DNA of 64,000 bases from Amorphochlora amoebiformis (GCA_054601695.1 BAAHQB010000355.1:97884-161883); one strand, 5' to 3'. Shown: positions 1 to 20,068, numbered from the stretch's first letter. Translations and numbers: made by a program. Notes: generated by a model not told the origin, from the letters alone.

Positions 1-179
1 TTGAAACCCATGTAGCATTCCTCCAGGATATATGTATGTGTATATATGTATATATATATATTAATATATATGTATGTATATATATATATATGTATATATA
101 TGTATTACTTTCATCTTTTTGGGTAAGTTGACCCACATTTGAAACCCATGTAGCATTCCTCCAGGATGATTGCGACCCT
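1..179. repeat. Direct repeat flanking a TA tract
   Basis: A segment of about 28 bp beginning TTGAAACCCATGTAGC occurs at 1-30 and again at 139-166, on either side of a (TA)n/(TG)n tract. No coding signal is seen. It is probably a local duplication. Confidence 0.6.
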
Positions 180-357
180 TAGGTTAGGGTTATGGTTAGA
201 ATTAGGGTTAGGGTTAGGGTTAGGACCAGATTATCAGCATGTCTTAGTCCTAGGACCATTGACTCGGTTAGGGTTAGGGTTAGGGTTAGGGTTAGGGTTA
301 GGGTTAGGGTTAGGGTTAGGGTTAGGGTTAGGGTTAGGGTTAGGGTTAGGGTTAGGA
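180..357 (+). repeat. Telomere-like (TTAGGG)n block
   Basis: Near-perfect TTAGGG units run at 180-225 and 268-357, split by a unique 40 bp segment. At a true left chromosome end the plus strand would read CCCTAA, so this block is interstitial or inverted rather than terminal. Confidence 0.85.
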
Positions 358-420
358 TTACTTCATCGTGTATAATACCGCTACCTGCTGTCATCCATTG
401 GATCTGGATAATAGTGTGAG

Positions 421-430
421 AAGATATGTT

Positions 431-465
<35 letters not shown>

Positions 466-582
466 CTATATATATATGTATATACATATATATGTATATG
501 TTAACATACATACATATATATATATATACATATATAATATATAATATATATATATGTATATATACATATATATACATATATA

Positions 583-646
<64 letters not shown>

Positions 647-690
647 GTATATAGATATATATATATATATACATATATTCAGATTACATC
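421..690. repeat. (TA)n tract
   Basis: Low-complexity TA dinucleotides with TATG/TACA interruptions. The open frames here encode only alternating Tyr-Ile and are not genes. Confidence 0.9.
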
Positions 691-726
691 TCCAGGCTTG
701 AGGATTCCCTTATTCCCCATCGAATC

Positions 727-1318
727 CTAGGATTACGGTTAGGGTTAGGGTTAGGGTTAGGGTTAGGGTTAGGGTTAGGGTTAAGGTTAGGCACAAGCTT
801 AGGTTTAGCGTTAGGGTTAACGTACCGTTCAACTCAGGGGTATTTAGGGTTAAAAACTATAAAAGAGCTACAGTTAGGGTTGGGGTTAGGGTTAGGGCTG
901 GGGTTAAGCTTAGTGTTAGGGCGGATTAGGGTTAGGATTAGGGCTAGGGTTAGGGTTAGGGTTAGGGTTAGGGTTAGGGTTACAGATAGGTTGACATTAG
1001 AGTAAGGGTTACTGTTCGGGTTCAGGTTAGCGTTAAGGTTGTTTTGAAATAAGGGTAAGGCCAGGAATAGGTTCTGTAGGGCTAGGGTTAGGGTTAGGTT
1101 AGGGTTAGCGTTACGGTTAGGGTTAGGTTAGGGTTAGCGTTAGGGTTAGGGTTTGGGTTAGGGTTAGGGTTAGTTAGGGCTGGGTTAGTAAGAGTTAGGG
1201 TTAGGGTTAGGGTTGAGGTTAGGGTTCGGGTTAGGGTTAGGGTTAGGGTTAGAGTTTGGGTTAGGGTTGAGGTTAGGATTAGGGTTAGGGTTAGGGTTGG
1301 GGTTAGGGTGGGGTTATT
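727..1318 (+). repeat. Degenerate TTAGGG block
   Basis: About 590 bp of TTAGGG units with many substitutions and partial units. No coding potential. Confidence 0.85.
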
Positions 1319-1503
1319 CCTTGGTCTTTGTATGTATAAATATATTATAGATATATAACTTCATGTGTGTGTTTCTATATATTATATATGTGTATATGTG
1401 TATTATATGTATACATATGTATGCATATATATATATATATATATGTATATGTATATATATGTACATGTGTATAAGTGTGTATAATATGTATATGTATATA
1501 TAT

Positions 1504-1554
<51 letters not shown>

Positions 1555-1610
1555 CCTGATGTGCACCCTGTCCCTTGATTATATACATAACCGTATCCAT
1601 GCCTACAAAG
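1319..1610. repeat. (TA)n tract with a 60 bp unique tail
   Basis: TA/TG microsatellite to 1552, then about 58 bp of unique sequence before the next TTAGGG block. Nothing recognisable. Confidence 0.7.
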
Positions 1611-2520
1611 TGGTTAGGGTTAGGGTTAGGGTTAGGGTTAGGGTTAGTGTTAGGGTTAGGGTTAGGGTTAGAATTAGGGTTAGGGTAGGGTTAGGGTTTA
1701 GGTTAGGGTTAAATTTAGGCAGGGTCAGGGTAAGGGTTAAGGCGTAGCCCTTACCCTATCATAATCCTAACCCTAAGCTAAGCCAAATTCAAACCTACGT
1801 AACCCTAACCGTAACCCTAAACCTAACGATAACCCATACCTAACCCTAAACCGAATTCCAACCTACGTAACCCTAACCCTAACTCTAACCCTAACCCTAA
1901 CCCTAACCCTAACCCTAACCCTAAACCCAACCATAACCCTAACCCTAACCCTAACCCTAACCCTAACCCTAACCCTAACCTTAATCTAACCTTAACCCTA
2001 ACCTTAACCCTAACGTTAACCCTAACCTTAACCCTAACATATCTTCTTAGCTGACCCGCGGAAGGGTTAGGGTTAGGGTTAGGGTTAGGGTTAGGGTTAG
2101 GGTTAGGGTTAGGGTTAGGGTTAGGGTTAGGGTTAGGGTTAGGGTTTGGATTGATATTTCGAACCTCGATGAGGATGAAAAGGGGCACCCTTAAATTCTC
2201 CTTTCTTATACTCTTTCGGTCCAAGCTAGAGGTGTTAAGGTTAGGGTTAGGGTTATGGTTAAGTTAGGGTTAGTGTTAGGATTAGGGTTAGGGTTAGTTA
2301 ATGTTAGGATTAAAGTTGGGATTACGGCTAGGGGTACGAGATAAGTTACGTTAGATTTAGGTTTAGGGTTAGGGTTAGGGTTAGGGTTAGTTTTAAGAGT
2401 TAGACTACACCTCGTCAAGCATTAGGAAAGGGTCAGTTTCCTGAGGGTTAGGGCAAAGTTAGGGTTATAGTTAGCGTTAGGGTTAGGGTTAGGGTTAGGG
2501 TTAGGGTTAGGGTTAGGTTG
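1611..2520. repeat. Telomere-like blocks in alternating orientation
   Basis: TTAGGG at 1611-1739, CCCTAA at about 1756-2040, TTAGGG at 2064-2149, then degenerate TTAGGG at 2236-2515. The orientation switches near 1740 (TTAGGG to CCCTAA) and near 2050 (back). The head-to-head junction at 1740 has the polarity known from telomere fusions. Confidence 0.8.
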
Positions 2521-2643
2521 AGTGGAAGAAGGGTTGGGAAGGGGGATGCGATGTTATAAAAAAAATAATGATTTTTTTTTTTTTCGGGTCGGTTTCTTAT
2601 TTTTTTAGTTTTTTTGAATATTTATTTGGAAGAGGGCAGATAA

Positions 2644-2653
2644 GGGGGGAAAG

Positions 2654-2684
<31 letters not shown>

Positions 2685-2703
2685 TTATTTATTTATATAT
2701 ATG

Positions 2704-2750
<47 letters not shown>

Positions 2751-2828
2751 ATATATATATATATATGTATATGTATATATAAATGGCGTTTTTGGCATAA
2801 TCCTTCAGCATTCATATCTATATATTTC

Positions 2829-2864
<36 letters not shown>

Positions 2865-3010
2865 GTATATGTACATTATATATACATAGATACGTATTAT
2901 ATAGACATGTAGTTATATATGCTTACATATATATCTATATCTGTATATGTAATTACATATATAATTATATATACAAATCTATATATATATATATATATAT
3001 ATATATTACA

Positions 3011-3057
<47 letters not shown>

Positions 3058-3064
3058 GATATAA

Positions 3065-3122
<58 letters not shown>

Positions 3123-3155
3123 TCCTATACACTTACACACACACATATATATATA

Positions 3156-3198
<43 letters not shown>

Positions 3199-3387
3199 TA
3201 TAAATATATGTATTTATATATATAATATTGCAATATATATAATATATATATGTATTTATTTATGTATATATTATTATATATATATATATTATATATATAT
3301 ATATATACATATATAATATATATATATATATATATAATATGTATACATAAAGAAGGTATATAAACCTTCGTTGTCATCATCCTGTCG

Positions 3388-3426
<39 letters not shown>

Positions 3427-3438
3427 TCATAGACACTT

Positions 3439-3484
<46 letters not shown>

Positions 3485-3496
3485 TCATAAATACTT

Positions 3497-3550
<54 letters not shown>

Positions 3551-3652
3551 GCAATATATATATATATATATGTATTTATCATATATATATATATATATAA
3601 TATATATATACATAAAGAAGGTATATAAACCTTCGTTGTCATCATCCTGTCG

Positions 3653-3689
<37 letters not shown>

Positions 3690-3695
3690 TCATAG

Positions 3696-3730
<35 letters not shown>

Positions 3731-3881
3731 CTCATAGACACTTACACACACACACATATATATATATATATGTATATAATATTGCAATATATATATATAT
3801 ATGTATTTATCATATATATATATATATAATATATATATACATAAAGAAGGTATATAAACCGTCGTTGTCATCATCCTGTCG

Positions 3882-3920
<39 letters not shown>

Positions 3921-3981
3921 TCTGTTTTTTATAATAAATATATATATAAATACATACACACTCACACACAAATATATATAT

Positions 3982-4018
<37 letters not shown>

Positions 4019-4076
4019 GTATACATAAAGAAGGTATATAAACCGTCGTTGTCATCATCCTGTCGCCTATATATAT

Positions 4077-4110
<34 letters not shown>

Positions 4111-4128
4111 CTCATAGACACTTACACT

Positions 4129-4179
<51 letters not shown>

Positions 4180-4416
4180 TCATAGACACTTACACACACA
4201 CATATATATATATATATATGTATATAATATTGCAATATATATATATATATATATATATGTATTTATCATATATATATATATATATATAATATGTATATAC
4301 ATAAAGAAAGTATATAAACCTTCGTTGTCATCATCCTGTCGCCTATAGGCCGATGGACAAGGAATCCTATATATATATATATATATATGAAAATATATAT
4401 AAATATATACATATAC

Positions 4417-4490
<74 letters not shown>

Positions 4491-4500
4491 TTTTTATATT

Positions 4501-4588
<88 letters not shown>

Positions 4589-4740
4589 ATATACATGTAT
4601 ATATATATATATATATGTATTACATATACATGTATCCACAGAATATTTATATACATGTACATGTATATGTATATATATAAATATATATATTTATGTATAT
4701 ATATATATATATATATATAATACTTCTCTATTCATAAAGT
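2644..4740. repeat. TA tracts with a five-copy tandem unit
   Basis: A conserved segment of about 46 bp (ATAAAGAAGGTATATAAACC, then a TTCGTTGTCATC core) occurs near 3350, 3613, 3841, 4026 and 4300, about 180-280 bp apart. Spacers are (TA)n plus ACACTTACACACA. The unit carries the imperfect palindrome AAGGTATATAAACCTT in three copies; two copies carry CCGTCG, which breaks one arm. No exon was recognised. Confidence 0.75.
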
Positions 4741-4748
4741 TTCTGCTA

Positions 4749-4807
<59 letters not shown>

Positions 4808-4832
4808 GCACATATTGATAATAAATGCTAAT

Positions 4833-4865
<33 letters not shown>

Positions 4866-4918
4866 TATGCACACACAAAATAATTTTCTATTATACCATG
4901 TTTTATGTAATAAATACA

Positions 4919-4986
<68 letters not shown>

Positions 4987-5034
4987 TCCATGCGTAATAA
5001 AATACAATGAACATGCATATGCACATATACATAC

Positions 5035-5072
<38 letters not shown>

Positions 5073-5073
5073 A

Positions 5074-5121
<48 letters not shown>

Positions 5122-5179
5122 ACACATATATATATATAGATATATATATATATATATATGCATTTGCATATATATAAAT

Positions 5180-5213
<34 letters not shown>

Positions 5214-5262
5214 TGTATATATATAATATAATGTATAGGAAAAAAAAGGGTTAAAGGCAATG

Positions 5263-5298
<36 letters not shown>

Positions 5299-5384
5299 AT
5301 ATATATACGCACACACAAAAATACCTATATTCTATAAATACATATATGTATATTATATATATATATATATATGTATATCTACAT

Positions 5385-5442
<58 letters not shown>

Positions 5443-5470
5443 ATATTATATTTATGCACCTGCTCCTTCA
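4741..5470. repeat. (TA)n tract
   Basis: Almost pure TA with short unique islands near 4873-4910 and 5230-5260. No supported gene. Confidence 0.85.
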
Positions 5471-5492
5471 CTATAGACGTTCGCCTAGTTAT

Positions 5493-5940
5493 GTTTAGGG
5501 TTAGGGTTAGGGTTAGGGTTAGGGTTAGGGTTAGGGTTAGGGTTAGGGTTAGGGTTAGGGTTAGGGTTAGGATTAGGGTTAGGATTAGGGTTATGGTTAG
5601 GGTTTCTTAGAGTTAGAGTTAGGGTTAGGGTTAGGGTTAGGGTAATGATTACGTTAGGATTAGAGTTAGGCTTAGGGTTTGGGTCTGGATTAGGATTAGG
5701 GTTAGGGTTAAGGTTAGGGTTAGGGTTAGCTGGGTTAAGAGTTAGGGTTAGGGTTTTAAGGTTAGGGTTAGGGTTATGATTAGCGTTAGGATTAGGGTTA
5801 GGTTTAGGGTTAGGTTTAGGGTTAGGGTTTGGATTAGGGTTAGGGTTAGGATTAGGGTTAGTTAGCGTTAGGGTTAGGGTTAGAGTTAGGGTTAGGGTTA
5901 GGATTAGGGTTAGGGTTAGGGTTAGGGTTATGGTTGGGGT
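5493..5940 (+). repeat. TTAGGG block
   Basis: Near-perfect units at 5493-5570, then degenerate units to 5940. Interstitial and flanked by TA tracts. Confidence 0.85.
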
Positions 5941-7760
<1,820 letters not shown>

Positions 7761-8124
7761 TGACATATACACACATAGAAGCATATATAGGACTCTATAT
7801 GACCCCATAGGACGGCGATTCGATATCTGGATATGTTATATTTTCATATATTGATATTCAATTTTTAATATGTTATATCTCAGGGTTGATATATTGATAT
7901 CTGTTATTGACATGTCTTGTCGAGCTTGCAAATAAGTGCATATACAGTGGCATTCATAGCAGCAGATATAATGGTTCTGTGTGTGTATAATGGTCTCACA
8001 TATGGGGTCATATATTATGTATATATAATGGTTTTATATATGGGGTTATATATGTTTCGAAATATCCTTCTTGGTATATGCTTCCATATATATATGTTTC
8101 TATATGTGATATATACACATATAT

Positions 8125-8180
<56 letters not shown>

Positions 8181-8270
8181 GTATCATTTATAACCCGCAT
8201 ATGAACACACCAACCATACATACTGCCTTTGGGTCGTCAACAAACTCAAGACCCTTACGTTTCCAATTCT
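7761..8270. other. AT-rich stretch without a recognised gene
   Basis: Partly unique sequence with a short repeated motif (TATAATGGTTTTATATATGG-like, about 7966-8050). No open frame with convincing composition. Confidence 0.5.
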
Positions 8271-8296
8271 CCCCCCCCCCCCCCCCCCCGGTACAG

Positions 8297-8335
8297 AAAC
8301 TTGAAAATACCTCCAGTGAAGAAATTCTTTTGGAT
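8297..8335 (+). CDS. Candidate internal exon after a poly-C acceptor
   Basis: Thirty-nine bp open in phase 0/0, encoding KLENTSSEEILLD. It follows a run of C residues (about 8271-8289) and GGTACAG, which would act as polypyrimidine tract and acceptor. The donor GTAAGATC is close to consensus. No partner exon is placed with confidence; 8396-8426 (MDTSSAGYVG, donor GTGAGTGA) could be an unrelated first exon. Product unknown. Confidence 0.4.
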
Positions 8336-8426
8336 GTAAGATCTTCCAAGTAACGATATTTATCCCTCCCCCCCCTGTTCTACACCACACCTCTGATGGA
8401 CACCTCGTCGGCGGGATACGTCGGAT

Positions 8427-9122
8427 GTGAGTGACATGCGAGACATTTCCCCATGTCACGTTTTGGGATCCGAATAATAAATTTAATCTGGGTTCCGATA
8501 TTTACGATTCTTGACGTATTTTCGGTAGAATTACCATACATTAAACAAATCAAAATATTTCTTCGGGAATGGCTTCCAAGCAGGCAGGTTAGTCAGCGGG
8601 CAACGACGCTTATCTCTGTTGGTCCCATCTCTTTCTTCTTCTCTCTTTCTTCAGCTCTTGTTGTCTCTCGCTCTCTTTTAATAGGACTGGTAGATCTCTC
8701 GGTCTACTCCCTCCCTCAATCACACGGACTCTTTCGCAAAACTCCGAAGGTAAAGGGCGCACACACTTGTAACTGTGTAGGGGTCAGCGCGTAAATCAGT
8801 CGATGATCTACATGATGTGGTGCATGGCCGTATATTTACCAGATTTTTACGTAGCTAGGCGGCTAGCGGAATGCGGGGATTTTTTTTTAGTAGAATCAAT
8901 TGAAGTTTAATCGGATGTGATTTCAATCCAGTGATTCTAGCCAATGCACAAAAAGCTAGAAAGTATACAAAAATTGATCATAGTTCTAGCACTAGTTCTA
9001 GTAGTAATGTACAACATTGTACTAAATGACATAGTCCATGTCTACACTAGTACTAGTGATTGCTAGAAGAAGTTCAATAATCTTGATAACTACTCTCTAA
9101 CTATTAGATTTAGTCACTAAGG
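8427..9122. other. Unique sequence without a recognised gene
   Basis: An open frame at 8453-8794 (113 codons) lacks convincing composition or splice context. 8937-9120 is rich in CTAG words, as is the dispersed repeat that follows. Confidence 0.4.
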
Positions 9123-9450
9123 CTTAAGTGAATTGTTGGAATTCAACTAGACTGGTTTTTCGAGTTTATATAAATAGAAATTATTTTATTTATTTTTAGT
9201 TAATTAATAATAACGTTTAATATTAATTAAACTGGTACATGCAACTACTAGAACCAGAGTAAGTTAGGCCAGCAAGTCCTAGAAGTCTAGCAAGTACTAA
9301 AATCGCCTAAATTCCAGTGCTTTCTAGACGTTCACCCACAAGACTAAAAGACTAATACTCTTAGATACTAATGATGATGTAGTCTCTGTCTAGACGGTCT
9401 AGAGGTACAGTTACCTAGGTTACACATGACATATCGAAGCATATCATCTG
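9123..9450 (+). repeat. Dispersed repeat, copy 1
   Basis: About 300 bp that aligns by eye with 18953-19215, sharing TTATTTTTAGTTAAT, AAACTGGTAC, GGCCAGCAAGTC, AGACTAATACT and CTGTCTAGACGGTCTAGAGG in the same order and orientation. Rich in CTAG. No coding capacity or clear termini; probably an old non-autonomous element. Confidence 0.65.
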
Positions 9451-9827
9451 GACGTAACAATGGAGTACGGCGGATGCTCCTATCGCTTTAAAAAAACTCG
9501 CTCAGATGATCTGAAGGCACTTTTGAAAATAGATGAAAAAAAAATTGGCAAAAAATTGTGGTGAAAGTGCGATCTATGCATTCTATGACGTTTGATAATT
9601 TGCGAATAGGAATAGGAACGGATAAGAATTCTGCAAGGTTTTCTGGCGCCATTTCAAGGTATGATATGTGCATTCGTCGCATCGGACGCGTGTTCCTTCC
9701 GTCTGCTGATTCGGTTCGCCTCGTCCACCAGGAGACACGCACACAACACGCATACACACACACACACATTACTTATAACACACAAACACACACACACACC
9801 ACATATACACACATCTCCGAACGCAGT
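9451..9827. other. Unique stretch with (CA)n
   Basis: Contains a (CA)n microsatellite at about 9733-9811. Open frames across 9488-9836 on both strands are short and have no supporting signal. Confidence 0.45.
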
Positions 9828-10208
9828 TTACAGTAAAACAGTTTGACCTGCTCTTTGGATCCTTTCAGCCTTGTATAAGAATTCTTCCCAATCTTGTTTC
9901 ATTTCCCGAACCAGGTCATTCGTTTTCCTTCCTTCAAATTCTTGAATGTAAACTGACCAAGTGTCCGTCCAACTTCTGGCAAATTCTTCTTGCGCTTTGA
10001 TTTTATCTCCTGGTTGTTTATACTTGATCCAGCAATTCAACTTGCTTACCTGGGTCTGGGTTGATCTTAGAATGCTAATTGTAACATGGCCTTTGGTCAC
10101 AGGTATGCTCACGTGTAACACACGTGCCCTGGGATATTTCTTCTTCTTCGCCGGCAAATATTCTTCTTCTTCGCCGGCAATATTCTTTCTACCACACGCC
10201 GCTGACAT
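9828..10208 (-). CDS. Divergent 126-codon ORF, unknown
   Basis: Minus-strand frame whose C-terminal ~95 residues are compositionally protein-like (Trp-, Lys- and Glu-rich, with HVTISILRSTQ and WTDTWSVYIQEFEGRK). Its nearest ATG lies inside the CATG at 10206-10209 that also holds the start of the opposite ORF. The N-terminal part overlaps a duplicated TTCTTCTTCGCCGGCAA segment (10137-10180) and reads as charged low complexity, so the true start may differ or this may be a 3' exon or pseudogene remnant. The frame stays open to 10652 only through antisense of the larger gene. No family recognised. Confidence 0.35.
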   Translation of the reverse strand: MSAACGRKNIAGEEEEYLPAKKKKYPRARVLHVSIPVTKGHVTISILRSTQTQVSKLNCWIKYKQPGDKIKAQEEFARSWTDTWSVYIQEFEGRKTNDLVREMKQDWEEFLYKAERIQRAGQTVLL

Positions 10209-11193
10209 GGCTAACAGGGCCCCCGCTCGAGACCTTCGAAACACGCTTTTCCAACACATTGAGCGTCTCGATGAGAAGTTGGCAAGTTCATTCAAAGACG
10301 ACTGGAATGCCGTTTGTGACACGTTCACTGGAACCGGAGGAAAGACCGTTGGCACTCTAGCATCAACTTTGTCTTGTCTACTGAAATCCTCTTCAAGATT
10401 GGAAGTGCTGAAGAACAACAATGCCAAGATCGCCCAAGCCATAACGGATCTCGGCAAGGAAGGTGCCGACATTTCCAAAGTGTTGAGCAGCATCGAGGAG
10501 ACCGTCGACAATTTCAATTCTTCCATGTGGTACGGAAGAGGAGTCGACATCAGCAAACACGTAGACAAGATGTCCAGTGAGGTGAATGATGTCCAGGGCA
10601 TCATGAAAAACCTTAAGAACATACAAAATTCCAACGCGAACGCCATCAACAATATTCAGACAGCAGTGAATTCGTTCGGGTGTCTCTTGACCGCTCTGAA
10701 CATCTACATGATCTACGACAACCTCAAGCTGTGCCGAACGAGCAGCTCCGAAATCAAGTCCATTCAAGAACGACTCGACAGGATGGCACTGAGTTTGGAG
10801 AAGTTGATTCGCGAATTTCTGCCTAACATCAAAACCGATAGGCAAAGATTAAGACTCACTCAAAAAATGACGATCATCAAGTCGGAGCTCGACAACATCG
10901 ACCAAAGGCTCGATAGCATTCGCAAAGACAACGTCAAGAGTGGAACGAATTCCCTGCTTGTTGGATTCGGGACAATGTTAACGACATTTCTTCTCCCATT
11001 TACATCCCTTGCATCCTTCACGACCTCTATTGCCGGCGGGGTGAACGCATTGACCTCTCTTTGGAATTACAAGACCGTATGTGACGTCAGCAAGGTGAAG
11101 CCGCTTTTGAAGGAGTGCTACGCCAAGACCATCACGATGATGATTGAAATGCAGATCGGCACGGAAGACGACATACCGCTTTTTGATTTGTGA
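10207..11193 (+). CDS. Intronless 328-aa helical protein with hydrophobic hairpin
   Basis: The longest uninterrupted gene-like ORF in the window. The frame is open from 9961, but protein-like sequence begins at ATG 10207 (MANRAPARDL), so that start is preferred. Residues about 50-150 and 175-230 are amphipathic helix or coiled coil (EIKSIQERLDRMALSLEKL). A hydrophobic segment lies near residues 150-165, and a second, hairpin-like one near 236-275 (LLVGFGTMLTTFLLPF, then a Gly-rich turn). The C-terminus is DDIPLFDL. GC content and codon use are more balanced than in the surroundings, and there are no (TA)n introns, unlike all other genes here. This could reflect transfer, retroposition or simply a different gene class. 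The helix-hairpin-helix layout occurs in several membrane-active families, but no signature was recognised. Function unknown. Confidence 0.75.
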   Translation: MANRAPARDLRNTLFQHIERLDEKLASSFKDDWNAVCDTFTGTGGKTVGTLASTLSCLLKSSSRLEVLKNNNAKIAQAITDLGKEGADISKVLSSIEETVDNFNSSMWYGRGVDISKHVDKMSSEVNDVQGIMKNLKNIQNSNANAINNIQTAVNSFGCLLTALNIYMIYDNLKLCRTSSSEIKSIQERLDRMALSLEKLIREFLPNIKTDRQRLRLTQKMTIIKSELDNIDQRLDSIRKDNVKSGTNSLLVGFGTMLTTFLLPFTSLASFTTSIAGGVNALTSLWNYKTVCDVSKVKPLLKECYAKTITMMIEMQIGTEDDIPLFDL

Positions 11194-12032
11194 ACTTGTC
11201 AACCAAATACCTCATGAAAATACATATACATCACATTTAATACTTTAGGAATTTCGTTTTCAAATACGTATATCCATGTTCTTTCTCACAACGGTGTGCT
11301 CTTTTTTCATAGAAAATGGATAATATTATCCAATAGTGCACGTACATCTTCTCGGGGATGTGGGTTTTAATTTATCTCTAAGGTAAATTTTAGTCTGGTT
11401 TGTTACCGAGTGGCAGCTATCGGGCAGCTATCAAGTGTGTAACTTCCTTGTTATCAAGCTTTTCCGATACTGTTATTCAATTATTCAACCAATGCCGTCC
11501 AGTCACGTATGTCACCGGTGCTCTAGACTACTTGCACTGATCGATGTCAGTGAATCGCTTAACATACAATGTATTGTACTATGGCAACGTTATCTTACAG
11601 TACTAACAAGTAGGACATTATATTATCTAGATTATCTAGATTATGTACATGTAATTATCTTTTATATTATCTAGTATGTATGCAACAAGAGATTTCGTTG
11701 TTTAGTTTAGTCTTCGTGCAATGATTGTTTGCTAAACCAGTATTTGCAACATGTTTTTGAGAATATCGGAAAAAGTTTACTATTGAACTTGGAGGGTGGA
11801 TTCAATCATATATATCCGAACATTTTTAATTGTTCGAATCATTTCAGCATGAAATTATCATATGGCTGTCATATATTAGTAATTGTTTTAGATGTCTGTA
11901 TATATATATAAAACATACCTTAAGTGTTTTATTGAAAGTTTCGAGAAATGGCGCATGTTTCAATATGGTAACTGTTTGATATTATTTTTATTGTAAAATG
12001 CTTCACTTACCCATATATGTATGGAATAATTA
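11194..12032. other. AT-rich stretch without a recognised gene
   Basis: Unique AT-rich sequence between two genes. Frames at 11435-11674 and 11729-11911 are short and lack signal. It may hold 3' UTR or terminator sequence for both flanking convergent genes (plus ending 11193, minus ending 12033). Confidence 0.45.
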
Positions 12033-17857
<5,825 letters not shown>

Positions 17858-18952
17858 TTTCAGTTTCAGATCGCCAAATTCTACGAATATGCTGGGAAGG
17901 ATTGCATATTGGTGTTGGTATATCTTTATGTGAAATTTTGGATATCCATATATCCAAATGTAATATCCTTATATCTCCATTGTTATAATAGTCGAAAAGT
18001 TTGCCTAAAACTGTCGTGAGTTTCTTTTTTGGTGATTTCACGTGAGATTATCCGAAGTGATATTTGGGCGCGGCATGCCATGCGGCGGAGACATGAACTG
18101 ACCTCAACTTCAAAGACTTTCCACTTTCGAAATAACTTTGTAGATTTCTTCTAAACCAATCAACAATCATCAATCGGACTTAAGTGTCCCGCGCATGTCA
18201 CAGCAGACTCTACCGAGCGTCTGCCCCTTGGCATGTCAATAGGTGTGCAAGTGATATTTTGATAATACAATTGTTATGTAACATTAATCATATGTAATTA
18301 TGTAGTATGTATATATTTATATACAGCTGTTTCAATGTTATATATATATATATATATATATATAGTAAAAATTGTATAATATAGTACGATATTATCATAT
18401 TTAATTTATTATGATATTATATATGTTTTCGATCTTGTATGAAATTATATATAATTATATTAAAATATTACATGTATACTATATCAATATTAGCGTGTAT
18501 AATTTTATATTATACACTACTATCTAATATACATGGTATTATATGCTAGTATTTTATACACATGGCATGTATACAAGTCGCAAGTACGCATAGGTATAGC
18601 ACTACTCATCAGATATACTAAATCTACATGCAGTAAATATAAGTTTCGTCTGGCATATGCTCTCACTGTCTTATAATAGTGACTCTTATTAGTATATTTC
18701 GGTATTAGTAGTACAGTACTACTAGCTAACTAAGTAGTGTGTGCTGAGTATATCTAGTATATACGTATGTACCAAATCTAGTAAATATAATTAACTTACA
18801 TTTGTATTAATAAAACTATGTTTATGATATTTTCAAAATCTAGAGAATTATTCTGTATCTAGGGTACGTTTTTAGTTACATCTAGTATATGTATATGTCC
18901 AATTTTTGCAAGGATCTATAGAGGATAGACAGGCATATGTTGTAAATAGAAA
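17858..18952. other. Intergenic AT-rich sequence
   Basis: Upstream of the start codon at 17857 and downstream of the stop at 20069 of the next minus-strand gene. Unique AT-rich sequence with CTAG-rich words from 18560 onward. The promoter presumably lies here, but no element is recognised. Confidence 0.5.
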
Positions 18953-19215
18953 TTCTAGAAATTGTATAATTTATTTTTAGTTAATAACGTTAAAACTGGT
19001 ACAACTACTAGAACTAGTGCAAGTTCTAACTCTACTAGTCTAGGCCAGCAAGTCTAGTAAGTACTAAAATCGACTAAATTCTAGTACTTTCTAGACTTTC
19101 ACCCCTAAAAGACTAATACTGTAATATATTAATACTCTAGATGCTAATGATGATGAAGTCTCTGTCTAGACGGTCTAGAGGTACCATTACACATGACATA
19201 CGTATCATCTGGATA
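18953..19215 (+). repeat. Dispersed repeat, copy 2
   Basis: Aligns with 9123-9450 in the same orientation, with about 30 bp of indels. See copy 1 for the shared motifs. Confidence 0.65.
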
Positions 19216-19237
19216 AGCCAGTACATCATAACCCAAG

Positions 19238-19395
19238 TCGGAACTCTCGGAACCCACCGGAACCTACGGAACCCAGACGGGTCCTCGGCCAACCTCGGAA
19301 CCTAGCTGGGGGTTATTCTGAACCTACGGAACCTATCTGGAACCTATCTGGATCGAACCTACGGAACCTATTCGGAACCTACGGAATCCAGAATG
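19238..19395 (+). repeat. GGAACC minisatellite
   Basis: About a dozen GGAACCtac/GGAACCtat units of 9-14 bp with interruptions. GGAACC/GGTTCC words are also concentrated in the middle of the SINE copies at 36408 and 55459. Confidence 0.75.
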
Positions 19396-19539
19396 ACTAG
19401 CATGAGCATCTGGATGAGTAGATGAGGCGTCGCCTAGAATTTAAGCTAGTAGCTATCCGCGCGACATTTCATTTATTTATAGAGACACGGATTGCATTAG
19501 ACTGTTGGCTGCCTGTGTAACATTTGTGCTAATATGTAT

Positions 19540-19546
19540 CTATATT

Positions 19547-19595
<49 letters not shown>

Positions 19596-19665
19596 TATTT
19601 TATATTTACATATATACTAATTATAGCTTATATGAACAGTATTTCATAATTATTTAATCTATATG

Positions 19666-19704
<39 letters not shown>

Positions 19705-19741
19705 TATGTATGTGTGTGTGTTTCGTTTACATGTACATAAT

Positions 19742-19833
<92 letters not shown>

Positions 19834-19855
19834 ATATTAATTTATGTGTATAACT

Positions 19856-19917
<62 letters not shown>

Positions 19918-19945
19918 TTTATGTGTATAACTATACATATACATG

Positions 19946-19981
<36 letters not shown>

Positions 19982-19984
19982 TAC

Positions 19985-20039
<55 letters not shown>

Positions 20040-20068
20040 TATATATATATATATATATATATAAAATC
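19540..20068. repeat. (TA)n tracts
   Basis: TA/TG/CA microsatellites. The segment TTAATTTATGTGTATAACTA is duplicated at 19838 and 19915. No gene signal. Confidence 0.8.
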
